Below are positions 33,117-40,984 of a stretch of 64,000 nt of DNA, piece after piece; position 1 is the stretch's first letter, and every line of letters begins with the position of its first letter. The notes under the pieces were generated by a model that was not told the DNA's origin, made no database searches, and worked only from the letters and a program-made list of their open reading frames with translations. Location of the stretch: the NCBI GenBank assembly GCA_964408825.1, contig CAYPAU010000002.1, positions 1-64,000 on the forward strand, written 5' to 3'. Source of the stretch: CAYPAU01 sp964408825 (GTDB lineage Bacteria; Patescibacteriota; Microgenomatia; Levybacterales; UBA12049). Both the position numbers and the translations under genes were made by a program.

Positions 33117-33425
33117 GGCAGGTTCCTCGAAAAGAATTTTATCCGATCTCTTAAGTTCTCTAGCAAGAGCTTCAATCTTTCTTAATCTTTCTTGTCCTTT
33201 ATAGTTCCACCTTATACTTCTTAAATATGATGACGACCAGAAAGAGGTAGCATACCTTCCCTCAACCAGCATATTCTTTGGCCTTTCTGCAAAAATTTGC
33301 GATCTTACTATTTGTTTTAAAGCAGATTTTGTAAAAGACTGCGGAGATATTTCTACACCGTTTATTATTCGGGTTTCTGGACTTAGCCTTATACGTAGAG
33401 TTGTTTCTTGCTCAGGCATTGGCAT
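33069..33425 (-). CDS. Hypothetical basic protein, about 118 aa
   Basis: Starts MPMPEQETTLRIRLSPETRI from ATG 33425. A TATAAT on the minus strand (33434-33439) lies 8 nt before that ATG, supporting this start over an upstream TTG. Basic centre (KSALKQIVRSQIFAERPK, RSIRWNYKGQERLRKIEALA) suggests nucleic-acid or ribosome contact, but the family is not recognised. Convergent overlap with gnd of 48 nt. Divergent from proS with back-to-back promoters. Confidence 0.6.
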   Translation of the reverse strand: MPMPEQETTLRIRLSPETRIINGVEISPQSFTKSALKQIVRSQIFAERPKNMLVEGRYATSFWSSSYLRSIRWNYKGQERLRKIEALARELKRSDKILFEEPALSDLNNVAAEGGSQC

Positions 33426-33472
33426 AGACAAAGATTATACACCAAGATTTTTAATTATGCTATACTGCCTTT

Positions 33473-34739
33473 ATGCTATATTCAAAGCTGTTTGGAAAGA
33501 CGATCAGAGAGGTTCCAAAAGATGAAGTTTCCACAAATGCAAAACTTCTGACCCGAGCCGGTTTTATAAGAAAGGAAGTTGCGGGAGTTTACAATTTTTT
33601 ACCATTGGGACTTAGGGTTCTTAATAAAATTTCAAATATCGTTAGGGAAGAAATGGATGGAGCGGCCGGTCAGGAACTTTACCTTTCGGCTCTTCAGAAA
33701 AAAGAGAGCTGGGAAAAAACCGGACGCTGGAGGAACTTCGATGCACTATTTAAACTTGCAAGTCGGTTTGAGAAAGAATATGCCTTAGGACCGACTCATG
33801 AGGAGGTTTTGGTTCCGATAGTTTCCGAATTTGTTTTTTCATATAAAGATTTGCCCCTCTATCTTTATCAAATCCAAACCAAATTTAGAGATGAGGCGCG
33901 AGCGAAAGCAGGACTTCTTCGAGGCCGGGAATTCTTAATGAAAGATCTTTATTCTTTTCACACAGATGAGAAGGATCTAAACTCCTATTACGAAAAAATG
34001 AAAAAAGTTTACCAAAAAGTTTTTAAAAGACTCGGACTTTCAGCAATAGAAACAAAAGCATCCGGCGGTACATTCTCCGAATTTTCCCATGAATATCAGG
34101 TAATTTGTGAAAGTGGAGAAGACGAAATTGTATATTGTCCAGGCGGAGACTATGCCGAAAATTCCGAAATCGCGCAGGCAAAAGAGGGACAGCAGTGTGT
34201 CCTAGGACACGGGGCGCTTAAGAGAGCAAAGACAATTGAGGTGGGGAATATTTTTCCGCTTAAGGATAAATTCTCAAAAGCTTTCGGTCTCACTTTTAAA
34301 GATAAGAAGGGGAAAGAGAAGCTTGTCATGATGGGGTGTTTTGGTATTGGGATCTCAAGAGTCATGGGCGCTATTGTTGAAGTTTATCATGATCAGAACG
34401 GAATAATTTGGTCGAAAAGTGTTGCGCCGTTTGATGCACACTTGATTCACCTCGGAGGTGGCCGAACAGACTCCTCCGAGGTGTACGATAAACTCGTGGA
34501 AGCGGGGGTTGAGGTTTTATACGATGATAGAGATTTATCAGCCGGCGAGAAATTTGCGGATGCCGATCTTATCGGAATNNNNNNNNNNAATTCCTGTAAG
34601 GCTTGTTGTGTCCGAAAAAACCCTTCGGCAAGGCTCAGGGCAAGCAGGAAATAAAATAGAGTTTAAAAAAAGATCTAGCGATAAGACTGAGCTTTTAAGT
34701 CTTAATGAGGTAATTAAAAAGGTAAAAAAGGGATCTTAA
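33473..34739 (+). CDS. proS: Prolyl-tRNA synthetase without editing domain (10-N gap)
   Basis: Charges tRNA-Pro. Class II motifs: GVYNFLPLGLRVLNKI (motif 1), FRDEARAKAGLLRGREFLMK (motif 2), GCFGIGISRVMGAIVE (motif 3), then an anticodon-binding domain. The INS editing domain, normally after YCPGGDYAENSE, is missing. The gap at 34579-34588 splits the frame; merging AAT on both sides and removing the Ns gives DADLIGIPVRLVVSEK, in frame. Near the end a GC-rich insertion encodes TLRQGSGQAG. A TATACT (33461-33466) ends 6 nt before the ATG. Confidence 0.93.
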
Positions 34740-34989
34740 TACTAAAGATTTTAAGCCACACAAGAGTATAGATTGCAAAAAACAAAACTATAGCAACTCC
34801 TATAAGAATTGGCGAAAGCTGAGTACCTTTTGAATCACCTGCGGCAATTTTCGTTTCATTTGCACTGGCCGGTGGAGTGGGCGTAGAAGCCGGAGGCTGG
34901 GCTGCAGTAGGGGCGGAGGCGACATTTGTGCCCATTACTCTCTCATAAGTTTGTCTAAGTTGAGGATCAAGATTTTGCGTTTTATCCAT
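34714..34989 (-). CDS. Small membrane protein, 91 aa
   Basis: Acidic N terminus (MDKTQNLDPQLRQTYERVMG), a Pro/Ala/Thr-rich low-complexity middle (about 27-50) and one C-terminal membrane helix (SPILIGVAIVLFFAIYTLVW). It could be a tail-anchored protein. Function unknown. Its 3' end overlaps the convergent proS by 26 nt, and it is divergent from the 35154 gene across a large hairpin. Confidence 0.65.
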   Translation of the reverse strand: MDKTQNLDPQLRQTYERVMGTNVASAPTAAQPPASTPTPPASANETKIAAGDSKGTQLSPILIGVAIVLFFAIYTLVWLKIFSIKIPFLPF

Positions 34990-35041
34990 AGACAGATTTT
35001 AGAATTATTATTTATATAATGGTTTATTCTTAAAAATTTGT

Positions 35042-35120
35042 CAACCCCGCATCATTTCGAACAATCAAATTTTTCGTTTTATTGTTCTGTCGAAAATGAT
35101 GCGGGGTTAACCCGCCTTTT
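35042..35120. repeat. Large hairpin between divergent genes
   Basis: The arms AACCCCGCATCATTTCGA and TCGAAAATGATGCGGGGTT, with inner arms GAACAAT/ATTGTTC, form an almost complete 67-nt hairpin (35042-35108). The right arm also forms GCGGGGTTAACCCGC followed by eight T, an intrinsic-terminator shape for plus-strand transcription. Both neighbours start away from it, so it is not at the 3' end of either. Confidence 0.6.
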
Positions 35121-35153
35121 TTTATTTATTTAAAAACGTTATACTAAAAGACC

Positions 35154-36059
35154 ATGAAAGTAATTGTTACACATACTTCGCCGGACCTAGATGCGATTTC
35201 ATCAATTTGGCTTATTAAAAGATTTCTGCCTGGATGGGAAGATGCCCAGGTGAAATATGTGCCGGCAGGAGAAAGAACAAATGGCAAATGGAAAATGGAA
35301 AATGGAAAATCTCCGATAGAAACTATCGGAGAGGATGAGGTGATTCATGTTGATACTGGACTGGGGCCTTTGGATCATCATCAGACTTCGGATGATACGG
35401 TTTGTGCGGCTTCTCTTACATGGGATTATATTAAAATTCAGAATTCAGAGCTCAGAGCTCAGGGTTCAGATAAGATTAAAAGTAAGAAAGAGGCGACTGA
35501 CAGGATTGTTAAGGTAATTGTGGACATAGATCATTTCAAGGAAGTCTTCTGGAAAGATCCCACAGCAGATTATTATGAATTTCATTTGATGGGGATTTTG
35601 GATGGTTTAAAACTCCTAAAACCCGATCAGGACCAATATTACGTAGATTATACAATGGAAGCAATGGATGCGCTTCTGCATCAGTTCGAGAATAGAATTT
35701 GGGCGGAAAAAGAAATAAAAGAAAACGGTAGGGTTTTTCAGACGCGGTTTGGGAAAGGAATAGGCTTTGAGACAATAAATGATACTGTTATAAAGCTTTC
35801 CCAAAAAATGGGATATCCGGTGGTTGTCCGGAAAGATCCGAGAAAAGGGTATGTGAGAATCAAGGTTTTACCAAAGTCAAAAGGACAAGACATAGATCTT
35901 ACCTTAGTTTACGAACAACTTAAAAAGATGGACCCTTCGGCTACATGGTTTCTTCATGTAAGTAAAAAAATGCTTCTAAACGGCACGCCAAAAAACCCTA
36001 AAATGATTCCGACCAAGTTATCTTTGAGTGATATAATAAAGGTGCTTGAGAAGATTTAA
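35154..36059 (+). CDS. DHH-like putative phosphoesterase
   Basis: 301 aa. Motifs at the start resemble DHH phosphoesterases: VTHTSPDLDAISSIWLIKRF (H-x-x-D-x-D), IHVDTGLGPLDHHQTSD (D-T-G and D-H-H), and VIVDIDHFKEVFW. The C-terminal half (GKGIGFETINDTVIKLSQKM, PRKGYVRIKVLP) is a separate substrate domain. A metal-dependent hydrolase of nucleotides or similar phosphates is likely; the substrate is unknown. Two in-frame AT-rich insertions ([10 protein letters not shown] and IQNSELRAQGSDKIKS) flank the DHH motif. TATACT at 35140-35145 ends 8 nt before the ATG. Confidence 0.7.
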   Translation: MKVIVTHTSPDLDAISSIWLIKRFLPGWEDAQVKYVPAGERTNGKWKMENGKSPIETIGEDEVIHVDTGLGPLDHHQTSDDTVCAASLTWDYIKIQNSELRAQGSDKIKSKKEATDRIVKVIVDIDHFKEVFWKDPTADYYEFHLMGILDGLKLLKPDQDQYYVDYTMEAMDALLHQFENRIWAEKEIKENGRVFQTRFGKGIGFETINDTVIKLSQKMGYPVVVRKDPRKGYVRIKVLPKSKGQDIDLTLVYEQLKKMDPSATWFLHVSKKMLLNGTPKNPKMIPTKLSLSDIIKVLEKI

Positions 36060-36078
36060 TTTGGTTCTTTAAAAACTC

Positions 36079-36227
36079 GGCAAGCCATATTGCGAATGAC
36101 GCTCGCATAACTTTTAAAAACAAGAAGTAGATTTTTTTCCGCTTGCTAAGTGAAAGCCTTTCCAGAAGATAATCTAATGAACAATCTAAGATCTGACGGC
36201 TTTCAGTTCATTCTCAAATGTCTTGCC
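36079..36227. repeat. Nested-inverted-repeat element, intergenic copy
   Basis: 149 bp. The outer arms GGCAAGCCATATTGCGAATGA and TCATTCTCAAATGTCTTGCC and the inner arms GTGAAAGCC (36151 region) and GGCTTTCAG are inverted. The blocks ATGACGCTCGC, CTAAGTGAAAG and CTTTCAGTTCAT recur in the same order at 39713-39864 inside prs, where both arm pairs differ in sequence but still pair. No long frame is present, so it is a non-coding, structured mobile-like element. Confidence 0.72.
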
Positions 36228-36246
36228 TCCGTTTTTAAATATATCT

Positions 36247-36576
36247 ATGAAAGATTGTATTTTTTGTAAAATTGCAAAACATGAAATCCCCAAAGAATTT
36301 ACCTATGAGGACGATGAAATTATGGCATTTCCGGATATTCATCCTATTGCCAAAATTCATCTTTTAATAATGCCCAAAAAACACATCACAGACTTTTTGG
36401 TTTTGAAGGATGAGGGATTAATGATTAAACTGAAAAACGTTGCGGATAAAATTATCAAAAGCCAAAAACTAGAAGGGCGCGGATATAGACTTGTTATAAA
36501 CGGTGGCGGTGCGCAGATAATAGACCATTTGCATATACATCTTGTCGGGCCTCTGGGAAAAGCAGTCGAAATGTAG
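36247..36576 (+). CDS. HIT-family (histidine triad) protein
   Basis: About 109 aa from ATG 36247; the TTG 24 nt upstream falls within repeat sequence. Begins with the zinc-type motif CIFCKIAKHEIPKEFTYED, then MPKKHITDFL, and ends with the histidine triad HLHIHLVGPLG. HIT proteins hydrolyse nucleotide phosphoramidates or dinucleotides. It follows the nested-repeat element directly and precedes rpsU. Confidence 0.92.
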   Translation: MKDCIFCKIAKHEIPKEFTYEDDEIMAFPDIHPIAKIHLLIMPKKHITDFLVLKDEGLMIKLKNVADKIIKSQKLEGRGYRLVINGGGAQIIDHLHIHLVGPLGKAVEM

Positions 36577-36633
36577 TAGAATAGTGGTTGAATTAGTCCG
36601 CCCAAGCTTAGCATTCGGCTTTTTCATCCGCCA

Positions 36634-36723
36634 TTTGGCGGAACGCCTCATGCTGCGCTTTAGCGGCGGATTTAAGAAACTCTAGAAACTCTCCCGATTT
36701 AATCGGGATCGTTAAGAGTTTCT
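36634..36723. repeat. Inverted repeats before rpsU
   Basis: The short palindrome TCCGCCATTTGGCGGA is followed by AGAAACTCTCCCGATT paired with AATCGGGATCGTTAAGAGTTTCT (36684-36723, small bulge). No T-tract follows. Could fold in the rpsU leader or terminate HIT-gene transcripts. Confidence 0.45.
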
Positions 36724-36745
36724 AAAAGGGGGTGTTATTTTAAAT

Positions 36746-36928
36746 ATGGTAGTTGTAAAAAAACAGCCGGGAGAAAGTGATGAGTCGCTTATCCGCAAAT
36801 TTTCAAGAAAAGTTATAGCCGGAGGAATAATTCAGGAAGCAAAAAGAAGAGAGTTTTATCTTAAGCCGTCGCTTGCTCGAAAACAAAAGCAGGAAGATGC
36901 AAGAAGAATGAAAAAGGTGTGGTCATAA
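36746..36928 (+). CDS. rpsU: 30S ribosomal protein S21
   Basis: 60 aa. Typical S21: VVVKKQPGESDESLIRKFSR, then GGIIQEAKRREFYLKPSLAR, and a basic tail. Located 3 nt before ybeY, which processes 16S rRNA ends, so the pair may be cotranscribed for small-subunit biogenesis. A GGGGG stretch about 15 nt upstream can serve as ribosome-binding site. Confidence 0.95.
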   Translation: MVVVKKQPGESDESLIRKFSRKVIAGGIIQEAKRREFYLKPSLARKQKQEDARRMKKVWS

Positions 36929-36931
36929 AAT

Positions 36932-37318
36932 ATGGAGCAAGTTAATGTACCCATTTTTGTCGAAAGTAGGTACAAGGTAAACAGAAAAAAAATACGCTTA
37001 TTGGCTTCAAATCTCCTGAATAAAAAAGGTATCTCGGGAAAAGTCGAGGTGTCTGTGGCAATTGTGGGCGATAGGAAAATGAGAGAACTCTCCGAGAAAT
37101 ATACGGGAGAAAACAAGATTCGGAATGTTTTATCATTTTCTCAAAAAGACGGAGAGGAGACGAGAAATCCTTCCGACACCTTAATCCTTGGTGACATAGT
37201 AATTTCATATCCTGAAGTAATAAGAGAAGCTGCAAAAGAGGAAGTCTTGGTGGATGATAAGGTCGCAGAGTTGGTTGAGCACGGAATAATGCATCTACTC
37301 GGAATAAATCACGAGTAA
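36932..37318 (+). CDS. ybeY: Endoribonuclease YbeY
   Basis: 128 aa. Metal-dependent RNase for 16S rRNA 3'-end maturation and ribosome quality control. The zinc motif H-G-I-M-H-L-L-G-I-N-H (HGIMHLLGINHE) sits at the very C terminus; RNVLSFSQKDG and LGDIVISYPEV are family blocks. The protein ends right after the last zinc ligand (HE), slightly shorter than usual. A short-word array follows. Confidence 0.93.
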   Translation: MEQVNVPIFVESRYKVNRKKIRLLASNLLNKKGISGKVEVSVAIVGDRKMRELSEKYTGENKIRNVLSFSQKDGEETRNPSDTLILGDIVISYPEVIREAAKEEVLVDDKVAELVEHGIMHLLGINHE

Positions 37319-37373
37319 ACTAGCTACTAGCGACTAGCAACTAGTGGCTAATGACTAATTGCTAGTTGCTAAT
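37318..37373. repeat. Short-word array (ACTAGC type)
   Basis: Words ACTAGCTACTAGCGACTAGC, AACTAGTGGCTAATGACTAA and TTGCTAGTTGCTAA fill the ybeY-dnaX spacer. The same family (GACTAGTTACTAGTTGCTAA) lies at 47909-47946. Confidence 0.5.
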
Positions 37374-37376
37374 CTT

Positions 37377-38828
37377 ATGGTTTTTTACCGGAAATATAGA
37401 CCCTCGACAATCGATGAGCTTGATAGTAAAGAAGTTAGAGAAAAATTATCTTTGGTTCTTTCAAAAGATGATGTTCATGCTCTTCTCTTTACGGGTCCTA
37501 AGGGACTTGGCAAGACTTCAGCAGCAAGAATAGTTGCCAAGATTATAAATTGCGAGAAAATAGATCGAAAAACGAAACACGAAAAACGAAACACGAAATT
37601 GGAGCCATGTAACAAATGCGACCAATGTACATCGATCACCAATGGATCTAACATTGATGTCTTGGAAATAGACGGAGCCTCAAACAGAGGGATAGATGAG
37701 ATAAGAGATCTCAGGGAGAAGCTTAAACTTTCTCCTGCCCGCTCTCGTAAGAAAGTCTACATCATTGATGAAGTGCACATGCTTACGAGTGAGGCGTTCA
37801 ACGCACTCTTAAAAACTCTGGAAGAGCCGCCCGGCCATGTTGTTTTTATACTTTGCACAACCGAGCCACATAAAGTGCCTGCGACAATAGCATCAAGATG
37901 TTTCCACATACCTTTTAAAAGAGCAACCGACGAAGAGCTGGTGCGGGCATTTTCAAGAATCTCCAAAAAAGAAAAAATTAAGATAGACAAGGATGCTCTT
38001 TTTGAAATTGCAAAATTTTCAGACGGGAGCTTCCGGGATGGAGTTAAAGTCCTTGAGGAGTTGGCAATATCCGCTCATGGCAGAAAGATTACGAAAGAGT
38101 TCACCCAAAAGTCATATCAGACCTTTGGTATAAATAAAACTATTGATGAAATGATTGATTCCTTAATCACAAAAGATATAAAAAGGGGAGTGACCTTGGT
38201 AGGGAATTTAGTGGAGAATGGGTCGGACTTAAAATATTTTCTTGAGGCTTTGATAGAAAGATTTCATAATATATTGCTTGAGAAAGTTGGTGTTTTGAAA
38301 GTATCATCCAGATTTGCCGATAAGTTGGAAATGGACGAGCTTAAAGAACTTATCGAAAAATTGTCGCAGACCTCCGGGAAGATGAAGTTTTCAGTTTTAC
38401 CACAGCTCCCGCTTGAGATTGCGATAATTGAGTGGGGTATTGGTCCGGATGATACTGAGATTGTTGAAAAACAAGGTTCTGGCTCAGGCGTCGCGGGTCC
38501 TGCCGCTCGCCACCTCGTTGGTGCTCATTCGCCAACCGGCGGACTGCGCGCCACCAAGGCCTCTGGCTCGCGTCACCCGCTTAGCGACAAAGACGAGAAT
38601 ATCCTTTTAAATTTAATAGATAGAGTTAAAACCGAGAACCATTCTGTTGCGGGTTTTTTGAGGGGTTGTTCTGTGAAAGATTTAAAAAATTCAAAACTTA
38701 TTCTTGAGGCAAAGTTTAAATTTCATAAAGAAAAACTTGAAGAAGAAAAAGCTTCCAAAATTATAGAAAAAGCTCTAAAAGAAATAACAGATAAAAATCT
38801 TTCGGTCTCTTTTGTGTTAAAATCTTAA
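37377..38828 (+). CDS. dnaX: DNA polymerase III subunit gamma/tau
   Basis: Clamp-loader ATPase, about 483 aa from ATG 37377. MVFYRKYRPSTIDEL, the Walker A GPKGLGKTSAARI, the zinc cysteines CNKCDQC, DEVHMLTSEAFNALLKTLEE and the SRC sensor (IASRCFHIPF) are present. There are two in-frame insertions: RKTKHEKRNTKLEP (AT-rich array, inside the zinc module) and a 35-residue GC-rich stretch (VAGPAARHLVGAHSPTGG …, encoded by 38478-38585) in the linker after domain III. No dnaX-type slippery heptamer was noticed at the gamma position. Followed by a hairpin and ybaB. Confidence 0.95.
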   Translation: MVFYRKYRPSTIDELDSKEVREKLSLVLSKDDVHALLFTGPKGLGKTSAARIVAKIINCEKIDRKTKHEKRNTKLEPCNKCDQCTSITNGSNIDVLEIDGASNRGIDEIRDLREKLKLSPARSRKKVYIIDEVHMLTSEAFNALLKTLEEPPGHVVFILCTTEPHKVPATIASRCFHIPFKRATDEELVRAFSRISKKEKIKIDKDALFEIAKFSDGSFRDGVKVLEELAISAHGRKITKEFTQKSYQTFGINKTIDEMIDSLITKDIKRGVTLVGNLVENGSDLKYFLEALIERFHNILLEKVGVLKVSSRFADKLEMDELKELIEKLSQTSGKMKFSVLPQLPLEIAIIEWGIGPDDTEIVEKQGSGSGVAGPAARHLVGAHSPTGGLRATKASGSRHPLSDKDENILLNLIDRVKTENHSVAGFLRGCSVKDLKNSKLILEAKFKFHKEKLEEEKASKIIEKALKEITDKNLSVSFVLKS

Positions 38829-38905
38829 AGGGCCGCCTTATCTTACTTTGCGGCTTTTTAGTATTATTCATACACGCCGCAAAGAGCGATAGGTCGGCGG
38901 GCGGG
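38829..38905 (+). terminator. Hairpin region between dnaX and ybaB
   Basis: GCCGCCTTATCTTACTTTGCGGC followed by TTTTT is a terminator-like hairpin (38832-38855). The segment CTTTGCGGC also pairs with GCCGCAAAG at 38880, and the outer parts GGGCCGCC/GGTCGGCGGGC extend this to a long imperfect stem. The two alternative folds could form an attenuator before ybaB. I saw no SRP-RNA signature. Confidence 0.45.
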
Positions 38906-38918
38906 GAGGTGATTTTTT

Positions 38919-39200
38919 ATGGGTATGTTTGATCAGTTAAAAGATCTTAAAAAAATGCGCGATCAGGCAATGCAGATTCAAAAACAACTTCAGGCAGAGG
39001 AGGTAAATGTGTCAAAACATGGAGTTGATATAGTCATATCCGGAGATCAAAAAATTAGACTTCTGAAAACAAACGGAAAATCTGATGATGACATAAAAGA
39101 TGCTATAAATGAGGCAATTAAAGAATCCCAGAAAGTTGCCGCCAAAAAACTTCAGCAAATGGGCGGCGGTCTTTCGGGACTTCTCGGCGGCGGGCAATAG
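38919..39200 (+). CDS. YbaB/EbfC nucleoid-associated protein
   Basis: 93 aa, normal length. Dimeric DNA-binding protein, usually encoded with dnaX and recR, as here. Pattern: FDQLKDLKKMRDQAMQIQKQ helix, then VNVSKHGVDIVISGDQKIR strands, AINEAIKESQKVAAKKLQQM helix, and a Gly-rich tail. The ribosome-binding site GGGGAGGTGA is 8 nt upstream. Confidence 0.92.
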   Translation: MGMFDQLKDLKKMRDQAMQIQKQLQAEEVNVSKHGVDIVISGDQKIRLLKTNGKSDDDIKDAINEAIKESQKVAAKKLQQMGGGLSGLLGGGQ

Positions 39201-39201
39201 G

Positions 39202-39230
39202 TTGTCTATAGCCAGCTACTCTAGTAAAAT
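39202..39230 (+). promoter_or_regulatory. Promoter of prs
   Basis: TTGTCT (39202-39207), 17 nt, TAAAAT (39225-39230). The -10 ends 7 nt before the prs ATG, predicting a leaderless mRNA. Confidence 0.6.
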
Positions 39231-39237
39231 ATAATTA

Positions 39238-40308
39238 ATGAAGGTTTTTTCTGGTTCTTCAAACAAACCTCTCGCGGATAAAATTGCCAAGGCATTAAAA
39301 ACAAAAATTTCTCCTTGTGAAATTTTCATTTTCCCGGATGGCGAGCGGCGGGTGAGGATTTTGGAAAATGTTGTTGATGAGGATGTTGTAATCATTCAGA
39401 CTACTTCGCCAAATCCCGATACTTATTACATAGAATTATTTTTCTTGGTTGATGCGGCAAAAAGATCGGGCGCCAGGTCCATAACGGCAGTAGTTCCTTA
39501 TCTAGGGTATCAAAGACAGGATCATGTTTTTCGAGAGGGAGAGGCTGTGTCTTTGGAAGTTGTTATCGAGACCTTGGAGGCGGTGGGGATGGGTAGGCTT
39601 ATAACCTTGGATCTTCACTCAATAAAGATCCCCGAGCTTTTTAAAATTCCAATTGTCCATCTTTCTGCACTTCCAATTTTTGCAGAAAAAATAAAAGAAG
39701 TTTTAGGGACTCGACAACCTCACATTGCAGATGACGCTCGCCAGGATAAGTTTAAGTCTCAAACAAAGAACCGCTCTCTAAGTGAAAGTCGACAACGGAA
39801 TGAAATTGCACTTTCAAATGTTAAATCTGGGTCGACTTTCAGTTCATCTGCAAGTGAGTTGCCTCGCCCCTTCTTTGATACGATTCTTGTTTCTCCCGAC
39901 ATGGGGGGAATAAGGAGAATAAAAATTCTATCAGAACTCCTTGGGAATATCCCTTTTGTATCTGTAGTAAAGGACCGGGATCTTCAGACGGGGGAGATAA
40001 AATCCGGTCATTTTGATAAAGATATAGACTTTAAAAAAAGTATAAAAAGAGCTATGATAGTGGATGACATGATTTCAACAGGGAGGACAATTAAAGCTGC
40101 CTGCGATCTTGTCTTCTCAAACGGAATAGAGGAAATTTATGTTTTTGCAACTCATCCGGTTTTTTCAGGCGATTACAAAGATATCTTACAAAATTCAAAG
40201 GCTGAGAAAATTTTTGTAACAGATACAATAGATGTTCCGGTAGGCAAACGATTCCCAAAGCTTGAAATGCTTTCAGTGGCAGAAACGATAGCGAAGAAAC
40301 TGAGATGA
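39238..40308 (+). CDS. prs: Ribose-phosphate pyrophosphokinase with repeat-derived insertion
   Basis: Makes PRPP from ribose 5-phosphate and ATP. 356 aa, about 40 more than usual. FSGSSNKPLADKIAKAL, VVPYLGYQRQDHVFREGEAV, TLDLHS and the PRPP loop AMIVDDMISTGRTIKAA are intact. Residues about 159-209 (GTRQPHIADDARQDKFKSQT … ASELPRPF) come from the nested-repeat element at 39713-39864, inserted before the strand DTILVSPDMGG. A surface loop location would let the enzyme tolerate it. Supplies nucleotide synthesis, in line with the pentose-phosphate genes upstream. Confidence 0.94.
   Translation: MKVFSGSSNKPLADKIAKALKTKISPCEIFIFPDGERRVRILENVVDEDVVIIQTTSPNPDTYYIELFFLVDAAKRSGARSITAVVPYLGYQRQDHVFREGEAVSLEVVIETLEAVGMGRLITLDLHSIKIPELFKIPIVHLSALPIFAEKIKEVLGTRQPHIADDARQDKFKSQTKNRSLSESRQRNEIALSNVKSGSTFSSSASELPRPFFDTILVSPDMGGIRRIKILSELLGNIPFVSVVKDRDLQTGEIKSGHFDKDIDFKKSIKRAMIVDDMISTGRTIKAACDLVFSNGIEEIYVFATHPVFSGDYKDILQNSKAEKIFVTDTIDVPVGKRFPKLEMLSVAETIAKKLR
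39713..39864. repeat. Nested-inverted-repeat element, copy inside prs
   Basis: 152 bp. The outer arms GACAACCTCACATTGCAGATGA and TCATCTGCAAGTGAGTTGCCTC and the inner arms GTGAAAGTCGAC and GTCGACTTTCAG correspond to the intergenic copy at 36079-36227. The inner stem is GAAAGTCGAC here and GAAAGCC there, both self-complementary. Translated in frame as about 50 residues of prs. Confidence 0.72.
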
Positions 40309-40313
40309 TAAAT

Positions 40314-40345
40314 TTTCCATTTCCCATTTCCCATTTCCCATTTTA
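40314..40345. repeat. Short-word array (CCATTTCC type)
   Basis: Four near-perfect 7-nt units (TTTCCCA) between prs and recR. Same family as 14281-14330 and the in-frame GGAAAATGG arrays in thyA and the 35154 gene. Confidence 0.55.
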
Positions 40346-40348
40346 TTT

Positions 40349-40984
40349 ATGAGGATTCCAAAGGTGGTACAAAATTTAATAGAGTCGTTTGAAAGACTTC
40401 CGGGTATTGGTCCTAAGACTTCGCAAAGATTAACTTTCTATCTTCTACACGTCCCACAAGGGGAATTAGATAAATTTGCACAGTCAATCCAAAATCTTAA
40501 AAAAGATACAGTTTTGTGTTCGATCTGTTTTGGGGTTTCAGAAACTGATCCCTGTCCAATTTGCGAAGATGCAAGAAGAGACAGATCCTTAATTTGCGTA
40601 GTTGAAGAGCCCTTGGATGTCTTGTCCCTTGAAAAAAGCGGAAAATATCAGGGAGTCTACCATGTTCTTCATGGAAGAATAGATCCTCTTAATAGTATTG
40701 GGCCGGATGAAATATATATAGCACAGCTTCTTGATAGGATTAAAAGCACCAATGGTTTTGAAAAAGTCAAGGAAGTAATCCTTGCGACCAATCCCACGAT
40801 GGAAGGGGAAGCAACAGCGATGTATATTGCAAAGAAACTTCGCGAATTTAAAACTCAAAACTTAAAACTCAAAACTTTGAAGATTACACGGATTGGGCGG
40901 GGGCTGCCGGTTGGAGCGGATATTGAATATGCGGATGAGGTGACTTTGCAAAGAGCCATGGAAGGAAGACAAGTTTATGAGTAA
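40349..40984 (+). CDS. recR: Recombination protein RecR
   Basis: 211 aa. Helix-hairpin-helix LPGIGPKTSQRLTFYLL, the zinc finger CSICFGVSETDPCPIC, then the Toprim domain (ICVVEEPLDVLSLEKSGKYQ, ILATNPTMEGEATAMYIAKK, ITRIGRGLPVGADIEYADEV). Acts with RecO/RecF to load RecA at gaps. An in-frame AT-rich insertion (FKTQNLKLKTLK) lies in the Toprim domain. Overlaps the next gene by 8 nt. The dnaX-ybaB-(prs)-recR order resembles the common dnaX-ybaB-recR operon with prs added. Confidence 0.95.
   Translation: MRIPKVVQNLIESFERLPGIGPKTSQRLTFYLLHVPQGELDKFAQSIQNLKKDTVLCSICFGVSETDPCPICEDARRDRSLICVVEEPLDVLSLEKSGKYQGVYHVLHGRIDPLNSIGPDEIYIAQLLDRIKSTNGFEKVKEVILATNPTMEGEATAMYIAKKLREFKTQNLKLKTLKITRIGRGLPVGADIEYADEVTLQRAMEGRQVYE

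Noticed and set aside
37377..38828. Programmed frameshift in dnaX
   Set aside because: The dnaX frame reads through as one protein and I did not find a phased A AAA AAG with hairpin at the domain III border.
38829..38918. Small SRP RNA gene (ffs) between dnaX and ybaB
   Set aside because: Position is suggestive in other bacteria, but the conserved apical tetraloop region and its symmetric loop are absent; the sequence fits alternative hairpins better.
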